Assembly: GCF_003268475.1 (NCBI RefSeq)
Contig: NZ_MCIF01000002.1
Span: 3,704,671-3,768,670 of the forward strand
Direction of reading: 5' to 3'
DNA from: Thermogemmatispora tikiterensis
Lineage (GTDB): Bacteria; Chloroflexota; Ktedonobacteria; Ktedonobacterales; Ktedonobacteraceae
Length of the DNA stretch: 64,000 bases
Position 1 is the first letter of the stretch. Each line of letters begins with the position of its first letter. The notes below the pieces were generated by a model, which saw only the letters and a list, made by a program, of their open reading frames with translations, searched no databases and was not told the DNA's origin. This document shows positions 32,485-41,433 of this stretch, piece after piece. The translations under genes were made by a program, and so were the position numbers.

Positions 32485-33744
32485 ATGCAGGACGTTGTTG
32501 AGGTGCGCCGCGAGCCGCGCAGTGTGGAGGAGATCCGAGGCGATTTCCCAATCCTGTCGCGGCAGGTTCATGGCAAGCCGCTGGTCTATCTGGATAGTGC
32601 GGCCAGTTCGCAGAAGCCGCTGGCGGTCATTGAGGCCATGAATGCCTACTATCGCAGCTCTCATGCCAATGTGCACCGTGGCGTCTATGAGATCAGCGAG
32701 GAGGCCACCGAGGCCCTGGAGCGCGCGCGGACGAAGGTGGCGCGCTTTATCAACGCGCGCCAGAGCAAGCAGGTCATTTTTACGCGCAATACGACCGAGA
32801 GCATTAATCTGGTGGCCTATAGCTGGGGTTGGGCGAACGTCAAGGCCGGCGACCTGATCGTGCTGACAACGATGGAGCATCACAGCAATCTGGTCCCCTG
32901 GCAGCTGCTGGCTCAGCGCAGTGGAGCGCGGCTGGAGTTTGTGCCGTTGACGCCCGAGGGGCTGCTGCAGCTGGATGTCTACGCCCGGCTGCTGGAGCAA
33001 GGGCCGAAGCTGGTGGCTTTTACTCAAATGTCCAATGTCCTGGGGACGATTAATCCCGTGAAGGAGATGATCGCTCAGGCCCACGCTGCGGGGGCTGTGG
33101 CCCTGGTCGATGCCGCTCAGAGCGCGCCTCATTTGCCGCTGGATGTCCAGGAGCTGGATGCTGATTTTGTTTGCTTCAGTGGCCATAAGATGCTGGGTCC
33201 GACAGGGATCGGCGTGCTCTACGGCAAGCGCGAGCTGCTAGAGGCCATGCCGCCTTTTCTCGGCGGCGGTGATATGATCCGTAGTGTCAGTCTGCGCTCC
33301 TCGACCTGGAACGATCTGCCCTGGAAGTTTGAGGCGGGAACGCCGGCCATCGCTGAGGCTGTTGGTCTGGGGGCGGCTGTCGATTATTTGAGCGCGCTCG
33401 GTATGGATTGGGTCCGCCAGCATGAGCGCTCGATAACGGCCTATGCCCTGGAGCGCTTGCAGACGGTTCCTCAGCTGCAGATCTATGGGCCGCTCACGGA
33501 GGAGCTGCGCGGCGGCGTGGTTTCTTTCTCGCTGGCTGATATCCATCCCCACGATCTGGCCTCCATTCTCGATCAGGAGTTCGGGGTAGCGATTCGTGCT
33601 GGCCATCATTGCGCACAGCCTCTGATGGAGCATCTGGGCCTGGTGGCCACGGCCCGCGCCAGCTTCTATGTCTATACGCTGCCGGAGGAGATCGATGTGC
33701 TGGTACAGGGACTGCGGCGGGCGCTGGAGATTTTTCAAGTCTAG
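32485..33744 (+). CDS. sufS: Cysteine desulfurase SufS
   Basis: 419 residues; ATG at 32485, with only a weak ribosome site (CAGGGAATACC). Class V aminotransferase fold, group II desulfurase: YLDSAASSQKP, NVHRGVYEISEEATEALERA, TTESINLVAYSWG, TMEHHSNLVPWQ, VDAAQSAPHLPLDVQ, the PLP lysine in SGHKMLGPTGIGVLYG and the catalytic cysteine in RAGHHCAQPLM. It takes sulfur from cysteine as a persulfide and passes it on, here presumably to SufU encoded next. A 254-base gap after sufD holds no gene. Confidence 0.95.
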   Translation: MQDVVEVRREPRSVEEIRGDFPILSRQVHGKPLVYLDSAASSQKPLAVIEAMNAYYRSSHANVHRGVYEISEEATEALERARTKVARFINARQSKQVIFTRNTTESINLVAYSWGWANVKAGDLIVLTTMEHHSNLVPWQLLAQRSGARLEFVPLTPEGLLQLDVYARLLEQGPKLVAFTQMSNVLGTINPVKEMIAQAHAAGAVALVDAAQSAPHLPLDVQELDADFVCFSGHKMLGPTGIGVLYGKRELLEAMPPFLGGGDMIRSVSLRSSTWNDLPWKFEAGTPAIAEAVGLGAAVDYLSALGMDWVRQHERSITAYALERLQTVPQLQIYGPLTEELRGGVVSFSLADIHPHDLASILDQEFGVAIRAGHHCAQPLMEHLGLVATARASFYVYTLPEEIDVLVQGLRRALEIFQV

Positions 33745-33989
33745 GTCTATACTATAATAATCCCGTGCCTGGCCGCTTTACGCTGCCTGCTTGACTGCCG
33801 GCAAAACTGTCGCTGCTGCGCTGACTGGCTGGCCGCGCCTGCGCCGGGCCGTGAAGCACGGGAACCGGGTGCGGTGAGGTAGACAGGGGGGAGAGAGAGG
33901 CAGAAGCCAAAAGATGAGGGAGGGGGCTGTGGCAGGTCTCTCCAGGCTATCTTGCCGCCTGGTTGATTCCTTACCTGGGAGGCAGCGCT

Positions 33990-34400
33990 ATGTCGATGGA
34001 TTATCGCGAGTATATTCTGGACCATTACCGTGATCCGCGCAACTATGGGCGGCTGGAGAATCCAACGGTGCACGTGGAGGATTCCAATCCGCTCTGTGGC
34101 GATCAGGTGAGCATGGATCTCCTGGTGGAAGGCGATCATGTTACGGCGGTGCGCTTTCAGGGCCGGGGCTGCGCGATCAGCCAGGCGGCCACTTCGATGC
34201 TGACAGAGATGGTGCAGGGCAAGAGTGTCCAGGAAGTGGTGCGTCTGGGCAAAGATGACATCCTGGAGGCGCTGGGTATTCCGATCAGTCCTGCGCGCAT
34301 GAAGTGTGCCTTCTTAGGGCTGCGTGTTCTCCATAAAAGCCTGGTCCTGGCTGGCCTGGAGCGCCCGGAGCATGCCGATGAGCACGATGATGAGCTGTGA
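33990..34400 (+). CDS. sufU: SufU/IscU-type sulfur-transfer protein
   Basis: 136 residues; ATG at 33990 behind GGGAGGC (an upstream ATG at 33963 is less likely). NifU-N fold with the three conserved cysteines in NPLCGDQV, GRGCAISQAATSM and MKCAFLGLRVL, and the Asp after the first Cys. The length and the GRGCAIS motif fit SufU, the zinc-bound sulfur acceptor of SufS in Gram-positive-type Suf systems. A TATAAT at 33753-33758 in the gap after sufS could be an internal start point. Confidence 0.9.
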   Translation: MSMDYREYILDHYRDPRNYGRLENPTVHVEDSNPLCGDQVSMDLLVEGDHVTAVRFQGRGCAISQAATSMLTEMVQGKSVQEVVRLGKDDILEALGIPISPARMKCAFLGLRVLHKSLVLAGLERPEHADEHDDEL

Positions 34401-34470
34401 GTCTGATTGATGAAGCCTGGCGAGGCGGTGCCGCGGATGCATGTAGTGACGGAAAGGAGCTGCCTGAACG

Positions 34471-35205
34471 ATGCGCCTGGAAGGAAAAGTTGCGGTGATT
34501 ACCGGCGTGAGTCATCCGGGCCAGATGGGCTTCGCCCTGGCCGGCTTTTTTGCTGAGGAGGGGGCGACGCTGGTGATCACCTCGCGCAGCGCGGAACGCG
34601 TAGCGGCCCGGGTTGCCGAGCTGCAGACGCGAGGCGCCAGGGTCAAGGGGGTGGCTGTCGATCTGACCAGCGAGCAGGGGGCGCAGCGCCTGGTTGAGGA
34701 GGCAGTGGCCTGGCAGGGCCGCATCGATGTGCTGGTCAATCTGGCTGGCGGGCTGACGAAGTATGGTCCCCCTCACGAGTATTCGCTGCAGGACTGGGAG
34801 AAGGAGCTGAATAATAATCTACGCACGGCCTTTCTCTGCACGCGCGCGGTTTGGCCGGTGATGCTGGCCCAGGGCGGTGGCAAGATTATCAACTTTAGTC
34901 GGGCCTACAGCATTCAGAATGCGGGGGCGCAGACGTTGGCCTACAACTGTGCCAAGGCTGGGGTGGATGCCCTGACCCGTACTTTTGCTCAGGCAGGCAA
35001 GGCGGTCGGGATCTATGTAAACGCGATTGCCCCGGGTCTGATTGCGACGCAGTCCAATCTCGACGAGCTGCATCCCTCGCCCGAGGAGCTGCGCACCAGA
35101 TGGGTCAGTCCGCGTGAGATTGCTGAGGTGGCCATCTTTCTGGCTACTGCCGCCAGCGATGGCGTCACTGGGGCCATTATCCCTGTCCAGGGACGCGGCA
35201 TCTGA
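34471..35205 (+). CDS. SDR-family oxidoreductase
   Basis: 244 residues; ATG at 34471 behind AAAGGAGCTG. Rossmann-fold short-chain dehydrogenase with a nucleotide-binding TGVSHPGQMGFALA, unusual in having HPGQMG where classical members have a GIG motif. LVNLAGG, the Ser in INFSRAYS and the catalytic Tyr/Lys in YNCAKAG follow. VNAIAPGLIATQ and a C-terminal VTGAIIPVQG are typical of the family. The substrate is unknown. It lies 70 bases after sufU and before a Rieske ferredoxin, so it may be cotranscribed with them. Confidence 0.85.
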   Translation: MRLEGKVAVITGVSHPGQMGFALAGFFAEEGATLVITSRSAERVAARVAELQTRGARVKGVAVDLTSEQGAQRLVEEAVAWQGRIDVLVNLAGGLTKYGPPHEYSLQDWEKELNNNLRTAFLCTRAVWPVMLAQGGGKIINFSRAYSIQNAGAQTLAYNCAKAGVDALTRTFAQAGKAVGIYVNAIAPGLIATQSNLDELHPSPEELRTRWVSPREIAEVAIFLATAASDGVTGAIIPVQGRGI

Positions 35206-35362
35206 ACGGTCTGAAGGCTGAGCGAGCGCTGTGGAATGTCCGTCTGCTGGCTTGTCACAGGCCAGCGACGGCGTTCTGCGTCCGGGCAAGCGCTACAGTG
35301 GGCTACAGTGGCTACAACGGGTTATAAGCAAATCAAAGCTCGCGAGGGGAAATGAAGCTGCC

Positions 35363-35680
35363 ATGAGTGAGTTTCTCGCCGTTGCACGCTGGGATGAGCT
35401 GGGAGAAGGGGAGCTGCTGGGAGTAGAGGTCGATGGTGAGCTGATCTGTCTGGCTAAGATCGATGGTGTGGTCTATGCCTGTAATGGTGAATGTACCCAC
35501 GTTGGTGGGCGTCTTTACGAGGGAGAGCTGCAGGACGGCGTGCTCACCTGCCCCGTCCACGGCGCACAGTTCGACCTTCGCACGGGCAAAGTCCTGCGTG
35601 GTCCTGCCCGTCAGGACCTGGTGCTCTATCCTGTGCGTGTTGAGGACGGCCTGATTAAGGTTGCTCTTCCTCCCGATTGA
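35363..35680 (+). CDS. Rieske-type [2Fe-2S] ferredoxin
   Basis: 105 residues; ATG at 35363 with AGGGGAA upstream. The Rieske motifs are CTHVGG and CPVHGAQFD (two Cys, two His ligands), with the hydrophobic strands expected of a small soluble Rieske domain. No signal peptide or membrane helix, so it is like the ferredoxin subunits of ring-hydroxylating dioxygenases or the small subunit of nitrite reductase. It may carry electrons for the SDR or another oxygenase, but there is no oxygenase in the window. Last gene of the suf-linked block. Confidence 0.88.
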   Translation: MSEFLAVARWDELGEGELLGVEVDGELICLAKIDGVVYACNGECTHVGGRLYEGELQDGVLTCPVHGAQFDLRTGKVLRGPARQDLVLYPVRVEDGLIKVALPPD

Positions 35681-35699
35681 GTTTTCAATCTCGGCAATA

Positions 35700-35715
35700 A
35701 ACTGACTGGTCAGTT
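35700..35715. promoter_or_regulatory. Short palindrome after the Rieske gene
   Basis: AACTGAC-TG-GTCAGTT, arms of 7 bases, 20 bases past the stop codon. Too tight for an ideal terminator; more like a protein site or a minor hairpin. Confidence 0.3.
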
Positions 35716-35915
35716 CATGAAGGTTCAGGCTGGAGCCAGACGCCTCTTGCGCTGGTCTGGCGCTCACTTGCTTATAGCTTTTTGACCAACCTCGGTCTCA
35801 GCGGAGAGATGGCCAGGTGCGAGCGAGCAGGAGGGAGACAAAAGAAGCTGGTCTTTTCTCTGGGGAGCGGGCCAGCGCCATCGCCCTGGGATGCTGATTC
35901 TGCGTGGAAATCCTC

Positions 35916-35944
35916 TTGCGCAGTCACTGAAGACCCCCTACAAT
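35916..35944 (+). promoter_or_regulatory. Promoter for the YdjM-like gene
   Basis: TTGCGC, 17-base spacer, TACAAT, about 65 bases before the ATG at 36010. Confidence 0.5.
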
Positions 35945-36009
35945 AGCCGCGTGAAACCTTCGCTCAAGGACGAAGCTCAATCTTTGCTGCGGATGGAGAA
36001 AACGCTGTT

Positions 36010-36609
36010 ATGGTAGGCAGGTCACATCTTCTTATTGGCCTCACGGCAGGTGTTGTTCTGGACAGCCTGGTTCACCTGAGTGGACCCCCGATTACCCTGG
36101 CTCCCAGTGTCCCGCTCAAGCTCGTCGTAGCTAAGGCAATCTACTATGTGGCTGTGGGCTTTGGCGCGTTGCTGCCGGATATCGATAACGCTCATAGCAC
36201 ACTTGGGCGCAAGTTCGGCTGGATCAGCCGTGAGATCCAGCACATAGCAGGCCATCGTACCCTTTTTCACAGTCTGCTTGGTCTGCTGCTCGGCTCCCTG
36301 CTCGCGCTGGGGGCTCAGCAACTGGTGCTCTACTTGCTCGCGATGCGCGGTCTGAGTGCACCGGCCAGCCTCATGAATGCGACCCATATGATCTTCTTCG
36401 CCGTGCTCTTCGGCTGCGTCGTCCATATTCTCTGTGATGCCCTTACCGAAGGCGGTGTGCCCTTACTCTGGCCCAACCCGAAGCGCTTTGGCTTCCCACC
36501 TAATCCGAAGTGGCGCTTCCGCACAGGCACGTGGCCGGAGTATGTCATTGTCTGGTCCTTTATCGTCCTGGTAGGCATCGGTATCTGGCAGAATGTCATT
36601 TATATATAA
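36010..36609 (+). CDS. Membrane-bound metal-dependent hydrolase, YdjM/LexA-binding family
   Basis: 199 residues; ATG at 36010 after GGATGGAGAAAA. Four or five membrane helices carry the family's metal residues: the opening MVGRSHLLIGLTAGVV, LLPDIDNAHSTLGRKF, GHRTLFHSLLG and HILCDALTEGG. This pattern (H, DxD, HRxxxHS, H...D) defines the YdjM/DUF457 group of putative integral-membrane hydrolases. The substrate is unknown in bacteria in general. Followed 112 bases later by the DUF2079 gene on the same strand. Confidence 0.82.
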   Translation: MVGRSHLLIGLTAGVVLDSLVHLSGPPITLAPSVPLKLVVAKAIYYVAVGFGALLPDIDNAHSTLGRKFGWISREIQHIAGHRTLFHSLLGLLLGSLLALGAQQLVLYLLAMRGLSAPASLMNATHMIFFAVLFGCVVHILCDALTEGGVPLLWPNPKRFGFPPNPKWRFRTGTWPEYVIVWSFIVLVGIGIWQNVIYI

Positions 36610-36721
36610 GAGGGCCGATAGAGGAAGGGGGAACGGAGCCGGGCGTGGGAGATAGCGAGGTGAGGTGGCAGGGCGCCGGGGAGAAGGCATGAAGAGAAAA
36701 AAAGAGTAGCGCAGAGGAGCT

Positions 36722-38488
36722 ATGAAGCTATTCAATCTGCGGGTCCAAACATGGCTAGCCTGGGGCCTGGTTGTGCTGGCAACAGTGATCTATTTCCTGG
36801 AGATGAGTCATCAGGCCGTGCTCCGCTATGATACGTTCAAGGCGACGGCCTTCGACCTTGGTAACTACGATCAGGCCATCTGGAACACCTTGCATGGCCG
36901 GCCTTTCCAGTTCACGAACCAGGCGATCGATTGGTATGGTCCCCCTACACGCCTGGGGGTGCATTTTGAACCCATCCTGTTGCTGCTCGCTCTCCTCTAT
37001 CTGATTCGCTCCGATCCACGCACCCTGCTTGTATTTCAGACGCTGGTGCTGGCGCTGGGGGCCTTCCCCGTCTTTCTGCTGGCCCGCTACTATCTGCCGC
37101 GCTGGCCCTTGTTGGCCGCCCTCTTTGTGGTAGCCTATCTGCTCGCGCCGGCCTTGCTGGGCCTCAACATCTTCGATTTTCATGCCGTTAGCCTGGCCAC
37201 GCCCTTGCTCCTCTATGCTTTGCTGGCTCTCACCTATCGCCGCTACGTGCTGCTGGTACTCTGTTGTTTTCTGGCGGCTTCCTGTAAGGAGGATGTGCCG
37301 CTGGCGGTCGGCTTGCTGGGCCTCTTGATGATCTGGCGCTATCGCCTGCCGCGCCTGGGCCTGGCGCTCTTCATCGGCGGCTTCCTCTGGTCGGCTCTGG
37401 CTTTTGGGGTGATCATTCCCCACTTTTTCCCAGGTCAGCAGGCCAACAACTTCTGGTACCGCTACGAGACGCTGGGCAGCTCTCCCGGCGCCGCTATAGT
37501 TAATTTACTGCTGCATCCCTGGCTGCTCTTCACCACCTTTTTGACAGTGGAGCGCTTCTACTATCTGGCCAGCCTGATCAGGAACACGGGCTTTCTCGCT
37601 CTGCTCGCTCCCGAATGGCTGATTCCGACCTTGCCAAGTCTGGCGGTCAATGTGCTGAATACCGATCCGGCCCTCTACAGCGGCGTCTACCACTATAATG
37701 CCTCGATCATTCCTTTTGCGGTGATGGCGGGGATCATCGGCCTGCGACGCTTTCTGGCTCTCTGGGCAAGGTGGCGCGGGGAGCCGCTGCCTCCACTGGA
37801 GCTGATGGTGCCGGAGCGGAGACAGGAAGCGGTGCGAGACGGGCAAAGTGGAACATCTGAGGGAGAGAGCGCAGCAGCCGGGAAACACGTCTGGCCAGCC
37901 TGGTTGGCGCGCTTCTTGTCGACAGAGCGCGGTCAGGTGCTGCAAGCCTGGGGACGAAACTGGTACCTGCGTCTGCGGAAGCTGGCGCTGCGCCTGCTCC
38001 AGCCGGCCTGGTGGAGCAGGCACTGGCAGCGCTTCTGTGCGCGTATGATACCTCTGGCCCGGCAGATCAACCTGACGCGTTTGCAGTGGTACGCCATGCT
38101 ATGGATATTGCTGCTCATAGGCGTCAATTATGTCGCTGAGGCGCCAGTCCTCAATAGCTTCTGGGCTGATCACGAGCCGGGGCCGCGTGAGCAGCACATA
38201 GAGCAGCTTCTGGCGATGATCCCACCCGATGCCTCTGTTTCTGCAGGAGATAATTTAAATCCTCATTTAAGTGAAAGGCAGCGTTTAGCAGTCTTTCCAT
38301 CATTTACCGGTACAATTGATGGTAAGCAGTATACGGTTGACTACATCATTGTTGATCTCAACGCGGTCTTCCCCGAGGATCGTGCCAGTACGATCGAGAT
38401 TCTCAATCGCTTGACGGCTTCCGGGCAGTTTCGTCTGATTGCGCGTGCCGAGGGGGTCGTTTTACTCAAACGCAATAGTTCACAGTAG
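36722..38488 (+). CDS. DUF2079 multi-pass membrane protein
   Basis: 588 residues; ATG at 36722 right after AGAGGAGCT. About ten membrane helices. The DUF2079 signature is in the N-terminal loop: DLGNYDQAIWNTLHGRPFQF and GVHFEPILLLLALLYLI, followed by DFHAVSLATPLLLYAL. The family is thought to be glycosyltransferase-C-like, but no reaction has been proven to my knowledge. A charged cytoplasmic insertion lies around residues 350-410. The stretch 38250-38340 is noticeably more AT-rich than the rest of the gene. Its stop codon overlaps the promoter of the next gene. Confidence 0.82.
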   Translation: MKLFNLRVQTWLAWGLVVLATVIYFLEMSHQAVLRYDTFKATAFDLGNYDQAIWNTLHGRPFQFTNQAIDWYGPPTRLGVHFEPILLLLALLYLIRSDPRTLLVFQTLVLALGAFPVFLLARYYLPRWPLLAALFVVAYLLAPALLGLNIFDFHAVSLATPLLLYALLALTYRRYVLLVLCCFLAASCKEDVPLAVGLLGLLMIWRYRLPRLGLALFIGGFLWSALAFGVIIPHFFPGQQANNFWYRYETLGSSPGAAIVNLLLHPWLLFTTFLTVERFYYLASLIRNTGFLALLAPEWLIPTLPSLAVNVLNTDPALYSGVYHYNASIIPFAVMAGIIGLRRFLALWARWRGEPLPPLELMVPERRQEAVRDGQSGTSEGESAAAGKHVWPAWLARFLSTERGQVLQAWGRNWYLRLRKLALRLLQPAWWSRHWQRFCARMIPLARQINLTRLQWYAMLWILLLIGVNYVAEAPVLNSFWADHEPGPREQHIEQLLAMIPPDASVSAGDNLNPHLSERQRLAVFPSFTGTIDGKQYTVDYIIVDLNAVFPEDRASTIEILNRLTASGQFRLIARAEGVVLLKRNSSQ

Positions 38489-38507
38489 GACATAGTATGT
38501 TATAATC
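38480..38507 (+). promoter_or_regulatory. Promoter for the YggT-like gene, overlapping the DUF2079 stop
   Basis: TTCACA, 16-base spacer with TGT before the -10, then a perfect TATAAT. One of the best promoter matches in the window. Confidence 0.65.
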
Positions 38508-38572
38508 CTTGCAGGTGAGACTCTCTGCTTTATTCGCTCCTGTGGACAGTTGATGAACAGAGGAGAGGTGCT

Positions 38573-39085
38573 ATGCACGGGGACCCATTTTACAGCGATC
38601 CGACCAGCGTCGAACCTGGCAGAGTGCCGCCACCAGGCGCATTACCTCCGATGGAGGAGCTGCAGCCGAAGCAGGCGCCTCCGCCGCCGTACGAGCCGAT
38701 GCCAGCTCCAGCGGCGCCTCCGCCGCCGATGGCTGAGCTAGAGATGGTCAATCGGGAGAGCGAAGCTCGCACGCTGGTCTTTGCGATTGGTAAGTTTAAG
38801 GACTTTCTCTGGTGGTTTCTGGCGGTGTTGGAGGTAGCTTTGCTGCTCCGCTTTATCTTCCGCCTCATTGCTGCTGACCCCAGCAATGCCTTTGCTGGCC
38901 TGCTCTACGCTCTGACCGGGATTATTCTGCTGCCCTTCAATGGCATTGTCAAAACCCCATCGCTGCATAATTGGGCCTTTGAGTGGCCGACTTTGATCGC
39001 TATGGCCGTCTACGCCCTGATTTTCCTGGCCATTACCAGTTTCCTGCGCCTGCTGATCTCGACCCCGAAGGAGACAGCTGAGTAA
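38573..39085 (+). CDS. YggT-family membrane protein with a proline-rich N-terminus
   Basis: 170 residues; ATG at 38573 behind AGAGGAGAGG. The first 60 residues are Pro-rich (PPPPYEPMPAPAAPPPPMAE) and cytoplasmic. Two pairs of hydrophobic segments follow, with the YggT/DUF843-like pattern (LLRFIFRLIAADPSNAFAGL, LLPFNGI). YggT proteins have been tied to cell division, osmotic tolerance and membrane organisation; the role here is open. The stop overlaps the next start (TAATG). Confidence 0.7.
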   Translation: MHGDPFYSDPTSVEPGRVPPPGALPPMEELQPKQAPPPPYEPMPAPAAPPPPMAELEMVNRESEARTLVFAIGKFKDFLWWFLAVLEVALLLRFIFRLIAADPSNAFAGLLYALTGIILLPFNGIVKTPSLHNWAFEWPTLIAMAVYALIFLAITSFLRLLISTPKETAE

Positions 39086-39993
39086 TGACGGGCCTGGCCC
39101 CTGGTCCTCTGGTAGCTTTCATCTGCCCGGCGCTGGGTTATAGCGAGGCGATTGCGGAGACCATCGCCGGCGTGGTGCAGCGTGGAGAGGTGCACAGCGT
39201 TTTCTCAGCAGCAGCTAATCTGCTCTTCCCGCCTGAGTTCATCCTGTCGCTGAATGCACAAGATGGCCCAGCTGTGCCGAATGGTATTCGTCTGGGAGCC
39301 GCACGAGGAGCCTTTCCATTCAGCGCCCTGCGGCCCGGTATGCCGGTGCTGCTGGGGGCCTGGCGTCTATATATAGAAGATCTTCATTGGTCAGTTGACC
39401 TGAGCAGTTGCCCACGCTGGAGGACACAGCTCAGGCGCCCGCCGCGGCTTGACCCGATGGTGTTGGAGCGGAACCGTGAGCGCCTGCGCAGGATGCTGCT
39501 GGCCCCTGAACTGCTGCGGGTGCGCCAGAAGGAGGGTCACCCCTTACTGGAGGCCATGAGCGCAGCGCTCAACGGGGAGCGCTGGCTGCCAGAGGAGCCG
39601 CAGGCACTGGCTGAGCTGCTGGCCGGACGCGGGCCGGGCCTTACTCCCTCGGGCGATGATCTGCTGACCGGCTGGCTGGCCGCTGGCTGGTGGCTCCGTG
39701 GTGCTGAAGCAACCTTCCTCGAGACCTGCGCGCAACTGGTGGCGGTGGCTGGACCGCGGACCCATCTGCTGAGTCGCACCTGGCTCTCGTGGGCTGCGCG
39801 CGGCTGCTTTGCTCTACCACTGCTTGAGTTGCTGGAAAGTCTGGCTGAGGAACATGAGGAGCGTCTGTTTGCGCGAGCGCAGGCTGTGCTTGCCCTGGGG
39901 GCCAGTTCAGGCTATGATCTCTTATGTGGTCTGGTACTGGGCCTGGCCTCTCCATCGCTCCAGCCCTGGCCAGGATTGGGCGCCGTTGTCTGA
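39085..39993 (+). CDS. DUF2877 (AllH-like) protein
   Basis: 302 residues; the ATG shares a base with the preceding stop. The family motif LAGRGPGLTPSGDDLLTGWL is unmistakable for DUF2877, with AVAGPRTHLLSRTWLSWAARG further on. DUF2877 includes AllH, reported as a subunit of oxamate carbamoyltransferase in purine/allantoin breakdown together with FdrA (AllF) and AllG. Neither partner is in this window, so the protein may have another job. Cytoplasmic. Translationally coupled to the YggT-like gene, an unexpected pairing. Confidence 0.75.
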   Translation: MTGLAPGPLVAFICPALGYSEAIAETIAGVVQRGEVHSVFSAAANLLFPPEFILSLNAQDGPAVPNGIRLGAARGAFPFSALRPGMPVLLGAWRLYIEDLHWSVDLSSCPRWRTQLRRPPRLDPMVLERNRERLRRMLLAPELLRVRQKEGHPLLEAMSAALNGERWLPEEPQALAELLAGRGPGLTPSGDDLLTGWLAAGWWLRGAEATFLETCAQLVAVAGPRTHLLSRTWLSWAARGCFALPLLELLESLAEEHEERLFARAQAVLALGASSGYDLLCGLVLGLASPSLQPWPGLGAVV

Positions 39994-40123
39994 GCGAGGG
40001 GCGGCTAAGCCCGCTTTACTCCGGCTGTTGTCTGGTCTTATCCTGCCAACTTGCTTTCTCCAAGCACGTAGCGCCATTATTTCTCGCTAAAATCTGAGTG
40101 GGTTCTTTTTAAGTCATCCATAG

Positions 40124-40152
40124 TTTACATGGAGACAGCCTTGTGCTATACT
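40124..40152 (+). promoter_or_regulatory. Strong promoter of the PRPP synthetase gene
   Basis: TTTACA, 17-base spacer ending in TGC, TATACT: both a -35 and an extended -10. The leader would be only about 18 bases, and it rules out the in-frame ATG at 40129 as the start. Confidence 0.7.
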
Positions 40153-40176
40153 GGGCGCAGGCAGGCCGGAGGTGCT

Positions 40177-41115
40177 ATGAACAAGCTCAGTGTTTTCACA
40201 GGTAACGCCAATCCCGTGCTGGCTGCTGCCATCTGCCGTCACCTGGGGATCGAGCTGGGAAAGGCCGAAGTCTTCCAGTTTAGCAACGAAAACATTTTTG
40301 TTAAGATTAACGAAAACGTTCGAGGAAACGACGTTTTCGTCATCCAGCCTTTCAGCTCGCCGGTCAATCGCTCGATCATGGAGCTGCTGATCATGATCGA
40401 CGCCCTCAAGCGAGCCTCGGCGCAGCGCATCACGGCGGTCATTCCCTACTATGCCTATGGTCGCACCGACAAGAAGGATCAGCCGCGAGTCCCCATCACG
40501 GCCAGACTGCTGGCTGACTGCATCACGGTAGCCGGGGCCCATCGTGTGTTAACAATGGACCTGCATGCTGGTCAGATTCAGGGCTTCTTCAATATTCCGG
40601 TGGATGAGCTGACGGCTCAGACTCTGCAGGCGCGCTATTTCCGGGATAAGGGGCTAGAGAACTTTACCGTTGTCTCTGCCGATGAAGGATTTGCCAAGAA
40701 AGCACGTCAACTTGCCGACCGCCTGAATGCTCCGCTGGCTATTGTCGAGAAGCGCCGTTTAGGCAATGACGGGGTGACAGAGGCCAAGAACGTGATCGGC
40801 AATGTGGAGGGACGCCACGCCCTGATTGTCGATGAGGAGATCGACACGGCCAGCTCAATCACGCAGGCGGTGCGGGTCGTGCGTGAGCATGGAGCGCGTG
40901 AGGTCTATTGCTGTGCCTCACATGGCGTCTTCTCGGGTCCGGCGATCGAGCGGCTGCGCGAGGCCGAGATCAAGGAGATCGTGGTGACGGACACCATTCC
41001 TCTGCCGGAAGAGAAGCGCTTACCCAATATGACGATTCTGTCGGTGGCGGAACTCTTCGCTGGAGCGATCAGCCGTATCCATGAGAACCGCTCGGTGACG
41101 GAGCTATTCCAGTAG
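40177..41115 (+). CDS. prs: Ribose-phosphate pyrophosphokinase (PRPP synthetase), divergent type
   Basis: 312 residues from the ATG at 40177 (MNKLSVFTGNANPVLA), preceded by GGAGGT. It makes PRPP from ribose-5-phosphate and ATP for nucleotide, His and Trp synthesis. Fold landmarks are present: FSNENIFVKINENVRG, PYYAYGRTDKKDQPRVPI, MDLHAGQIQGFF. Key loops differ from the common class I enzyme: RTDKK for RQDRK, VVSADEGFAKKAR for VVSPDxGGVxRAR, and the PRPP-binding DEEIDTASSI for DDMIDTAGTI. The acidic and Thr residues needed for PRPP binding are partly kept. It is probably active, but possibly with altered ADP control. Other phosphoribosyl enzymes of this fold are less likely, as length and order match Prs. 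Confidence 0.88.
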   Translation: MNKLSVFTGNANPVLAAAICRHLGIELGKAEVFQFSNENIFVKINENVRGNDVFVIQPFSSPVNRSIMELLIMIDALKRASAQRITAVIPYYAYGRTDKKDQPRVPITARLLADCITVAGAHRVLTMDLHAGQIQGFFNIPVDELTAQTLQARYFRDKGLENFTVVSADEGFAKKARQLADRLNAPLAIVEKRRLGNDGVTEAKNVIGNVEGRHALIVDEEIDTASSITQAVRVVREHGAREVYCCASHGVFSGPAIERLREAEIKEIVVTDTIPLPEEKRLPNMTILSVAELFAGAISRIHENRSVTELFQ

Positions 41116-41433
41116 AGAGCAGAGGTAAGAGACTGGGAGGGAAAACAGCCTTCTTTCTTCGCGCGAACCCGGTGTTGGCGTGGCAACGGGGCGTCAAGGT
41201 AGCTGTTTCTAACTAAGGCGAGCGCTGGTGGATGGCCTCCCCTGTAGCTGAGGCAGCAGAGTTGCAGGGGAGCGCTGTCGCTGTGGATATGAGTGAGGCT
41301 GCTCCCTCTCGCGAGGATGGCTCTCTGACTGGCTGTGCGGGCAGCCGCGGGCGATCGGCTGCTGGAAACCGCTGTGAGTCAATATTATTCCCCTCGCTAC
41401 ACGTTTGTTCCCCAAGCCATTACACAAAAAGAA
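41116..41433. other. Intergenic region between prs and tRNA-Met terminator
   Basis: No gene seen. A CTCCCCTG ... CAGGGGAG hairpin spans about 41235-41272 and might end prs mRNA; no T-run follows. Confidence 0.3.
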
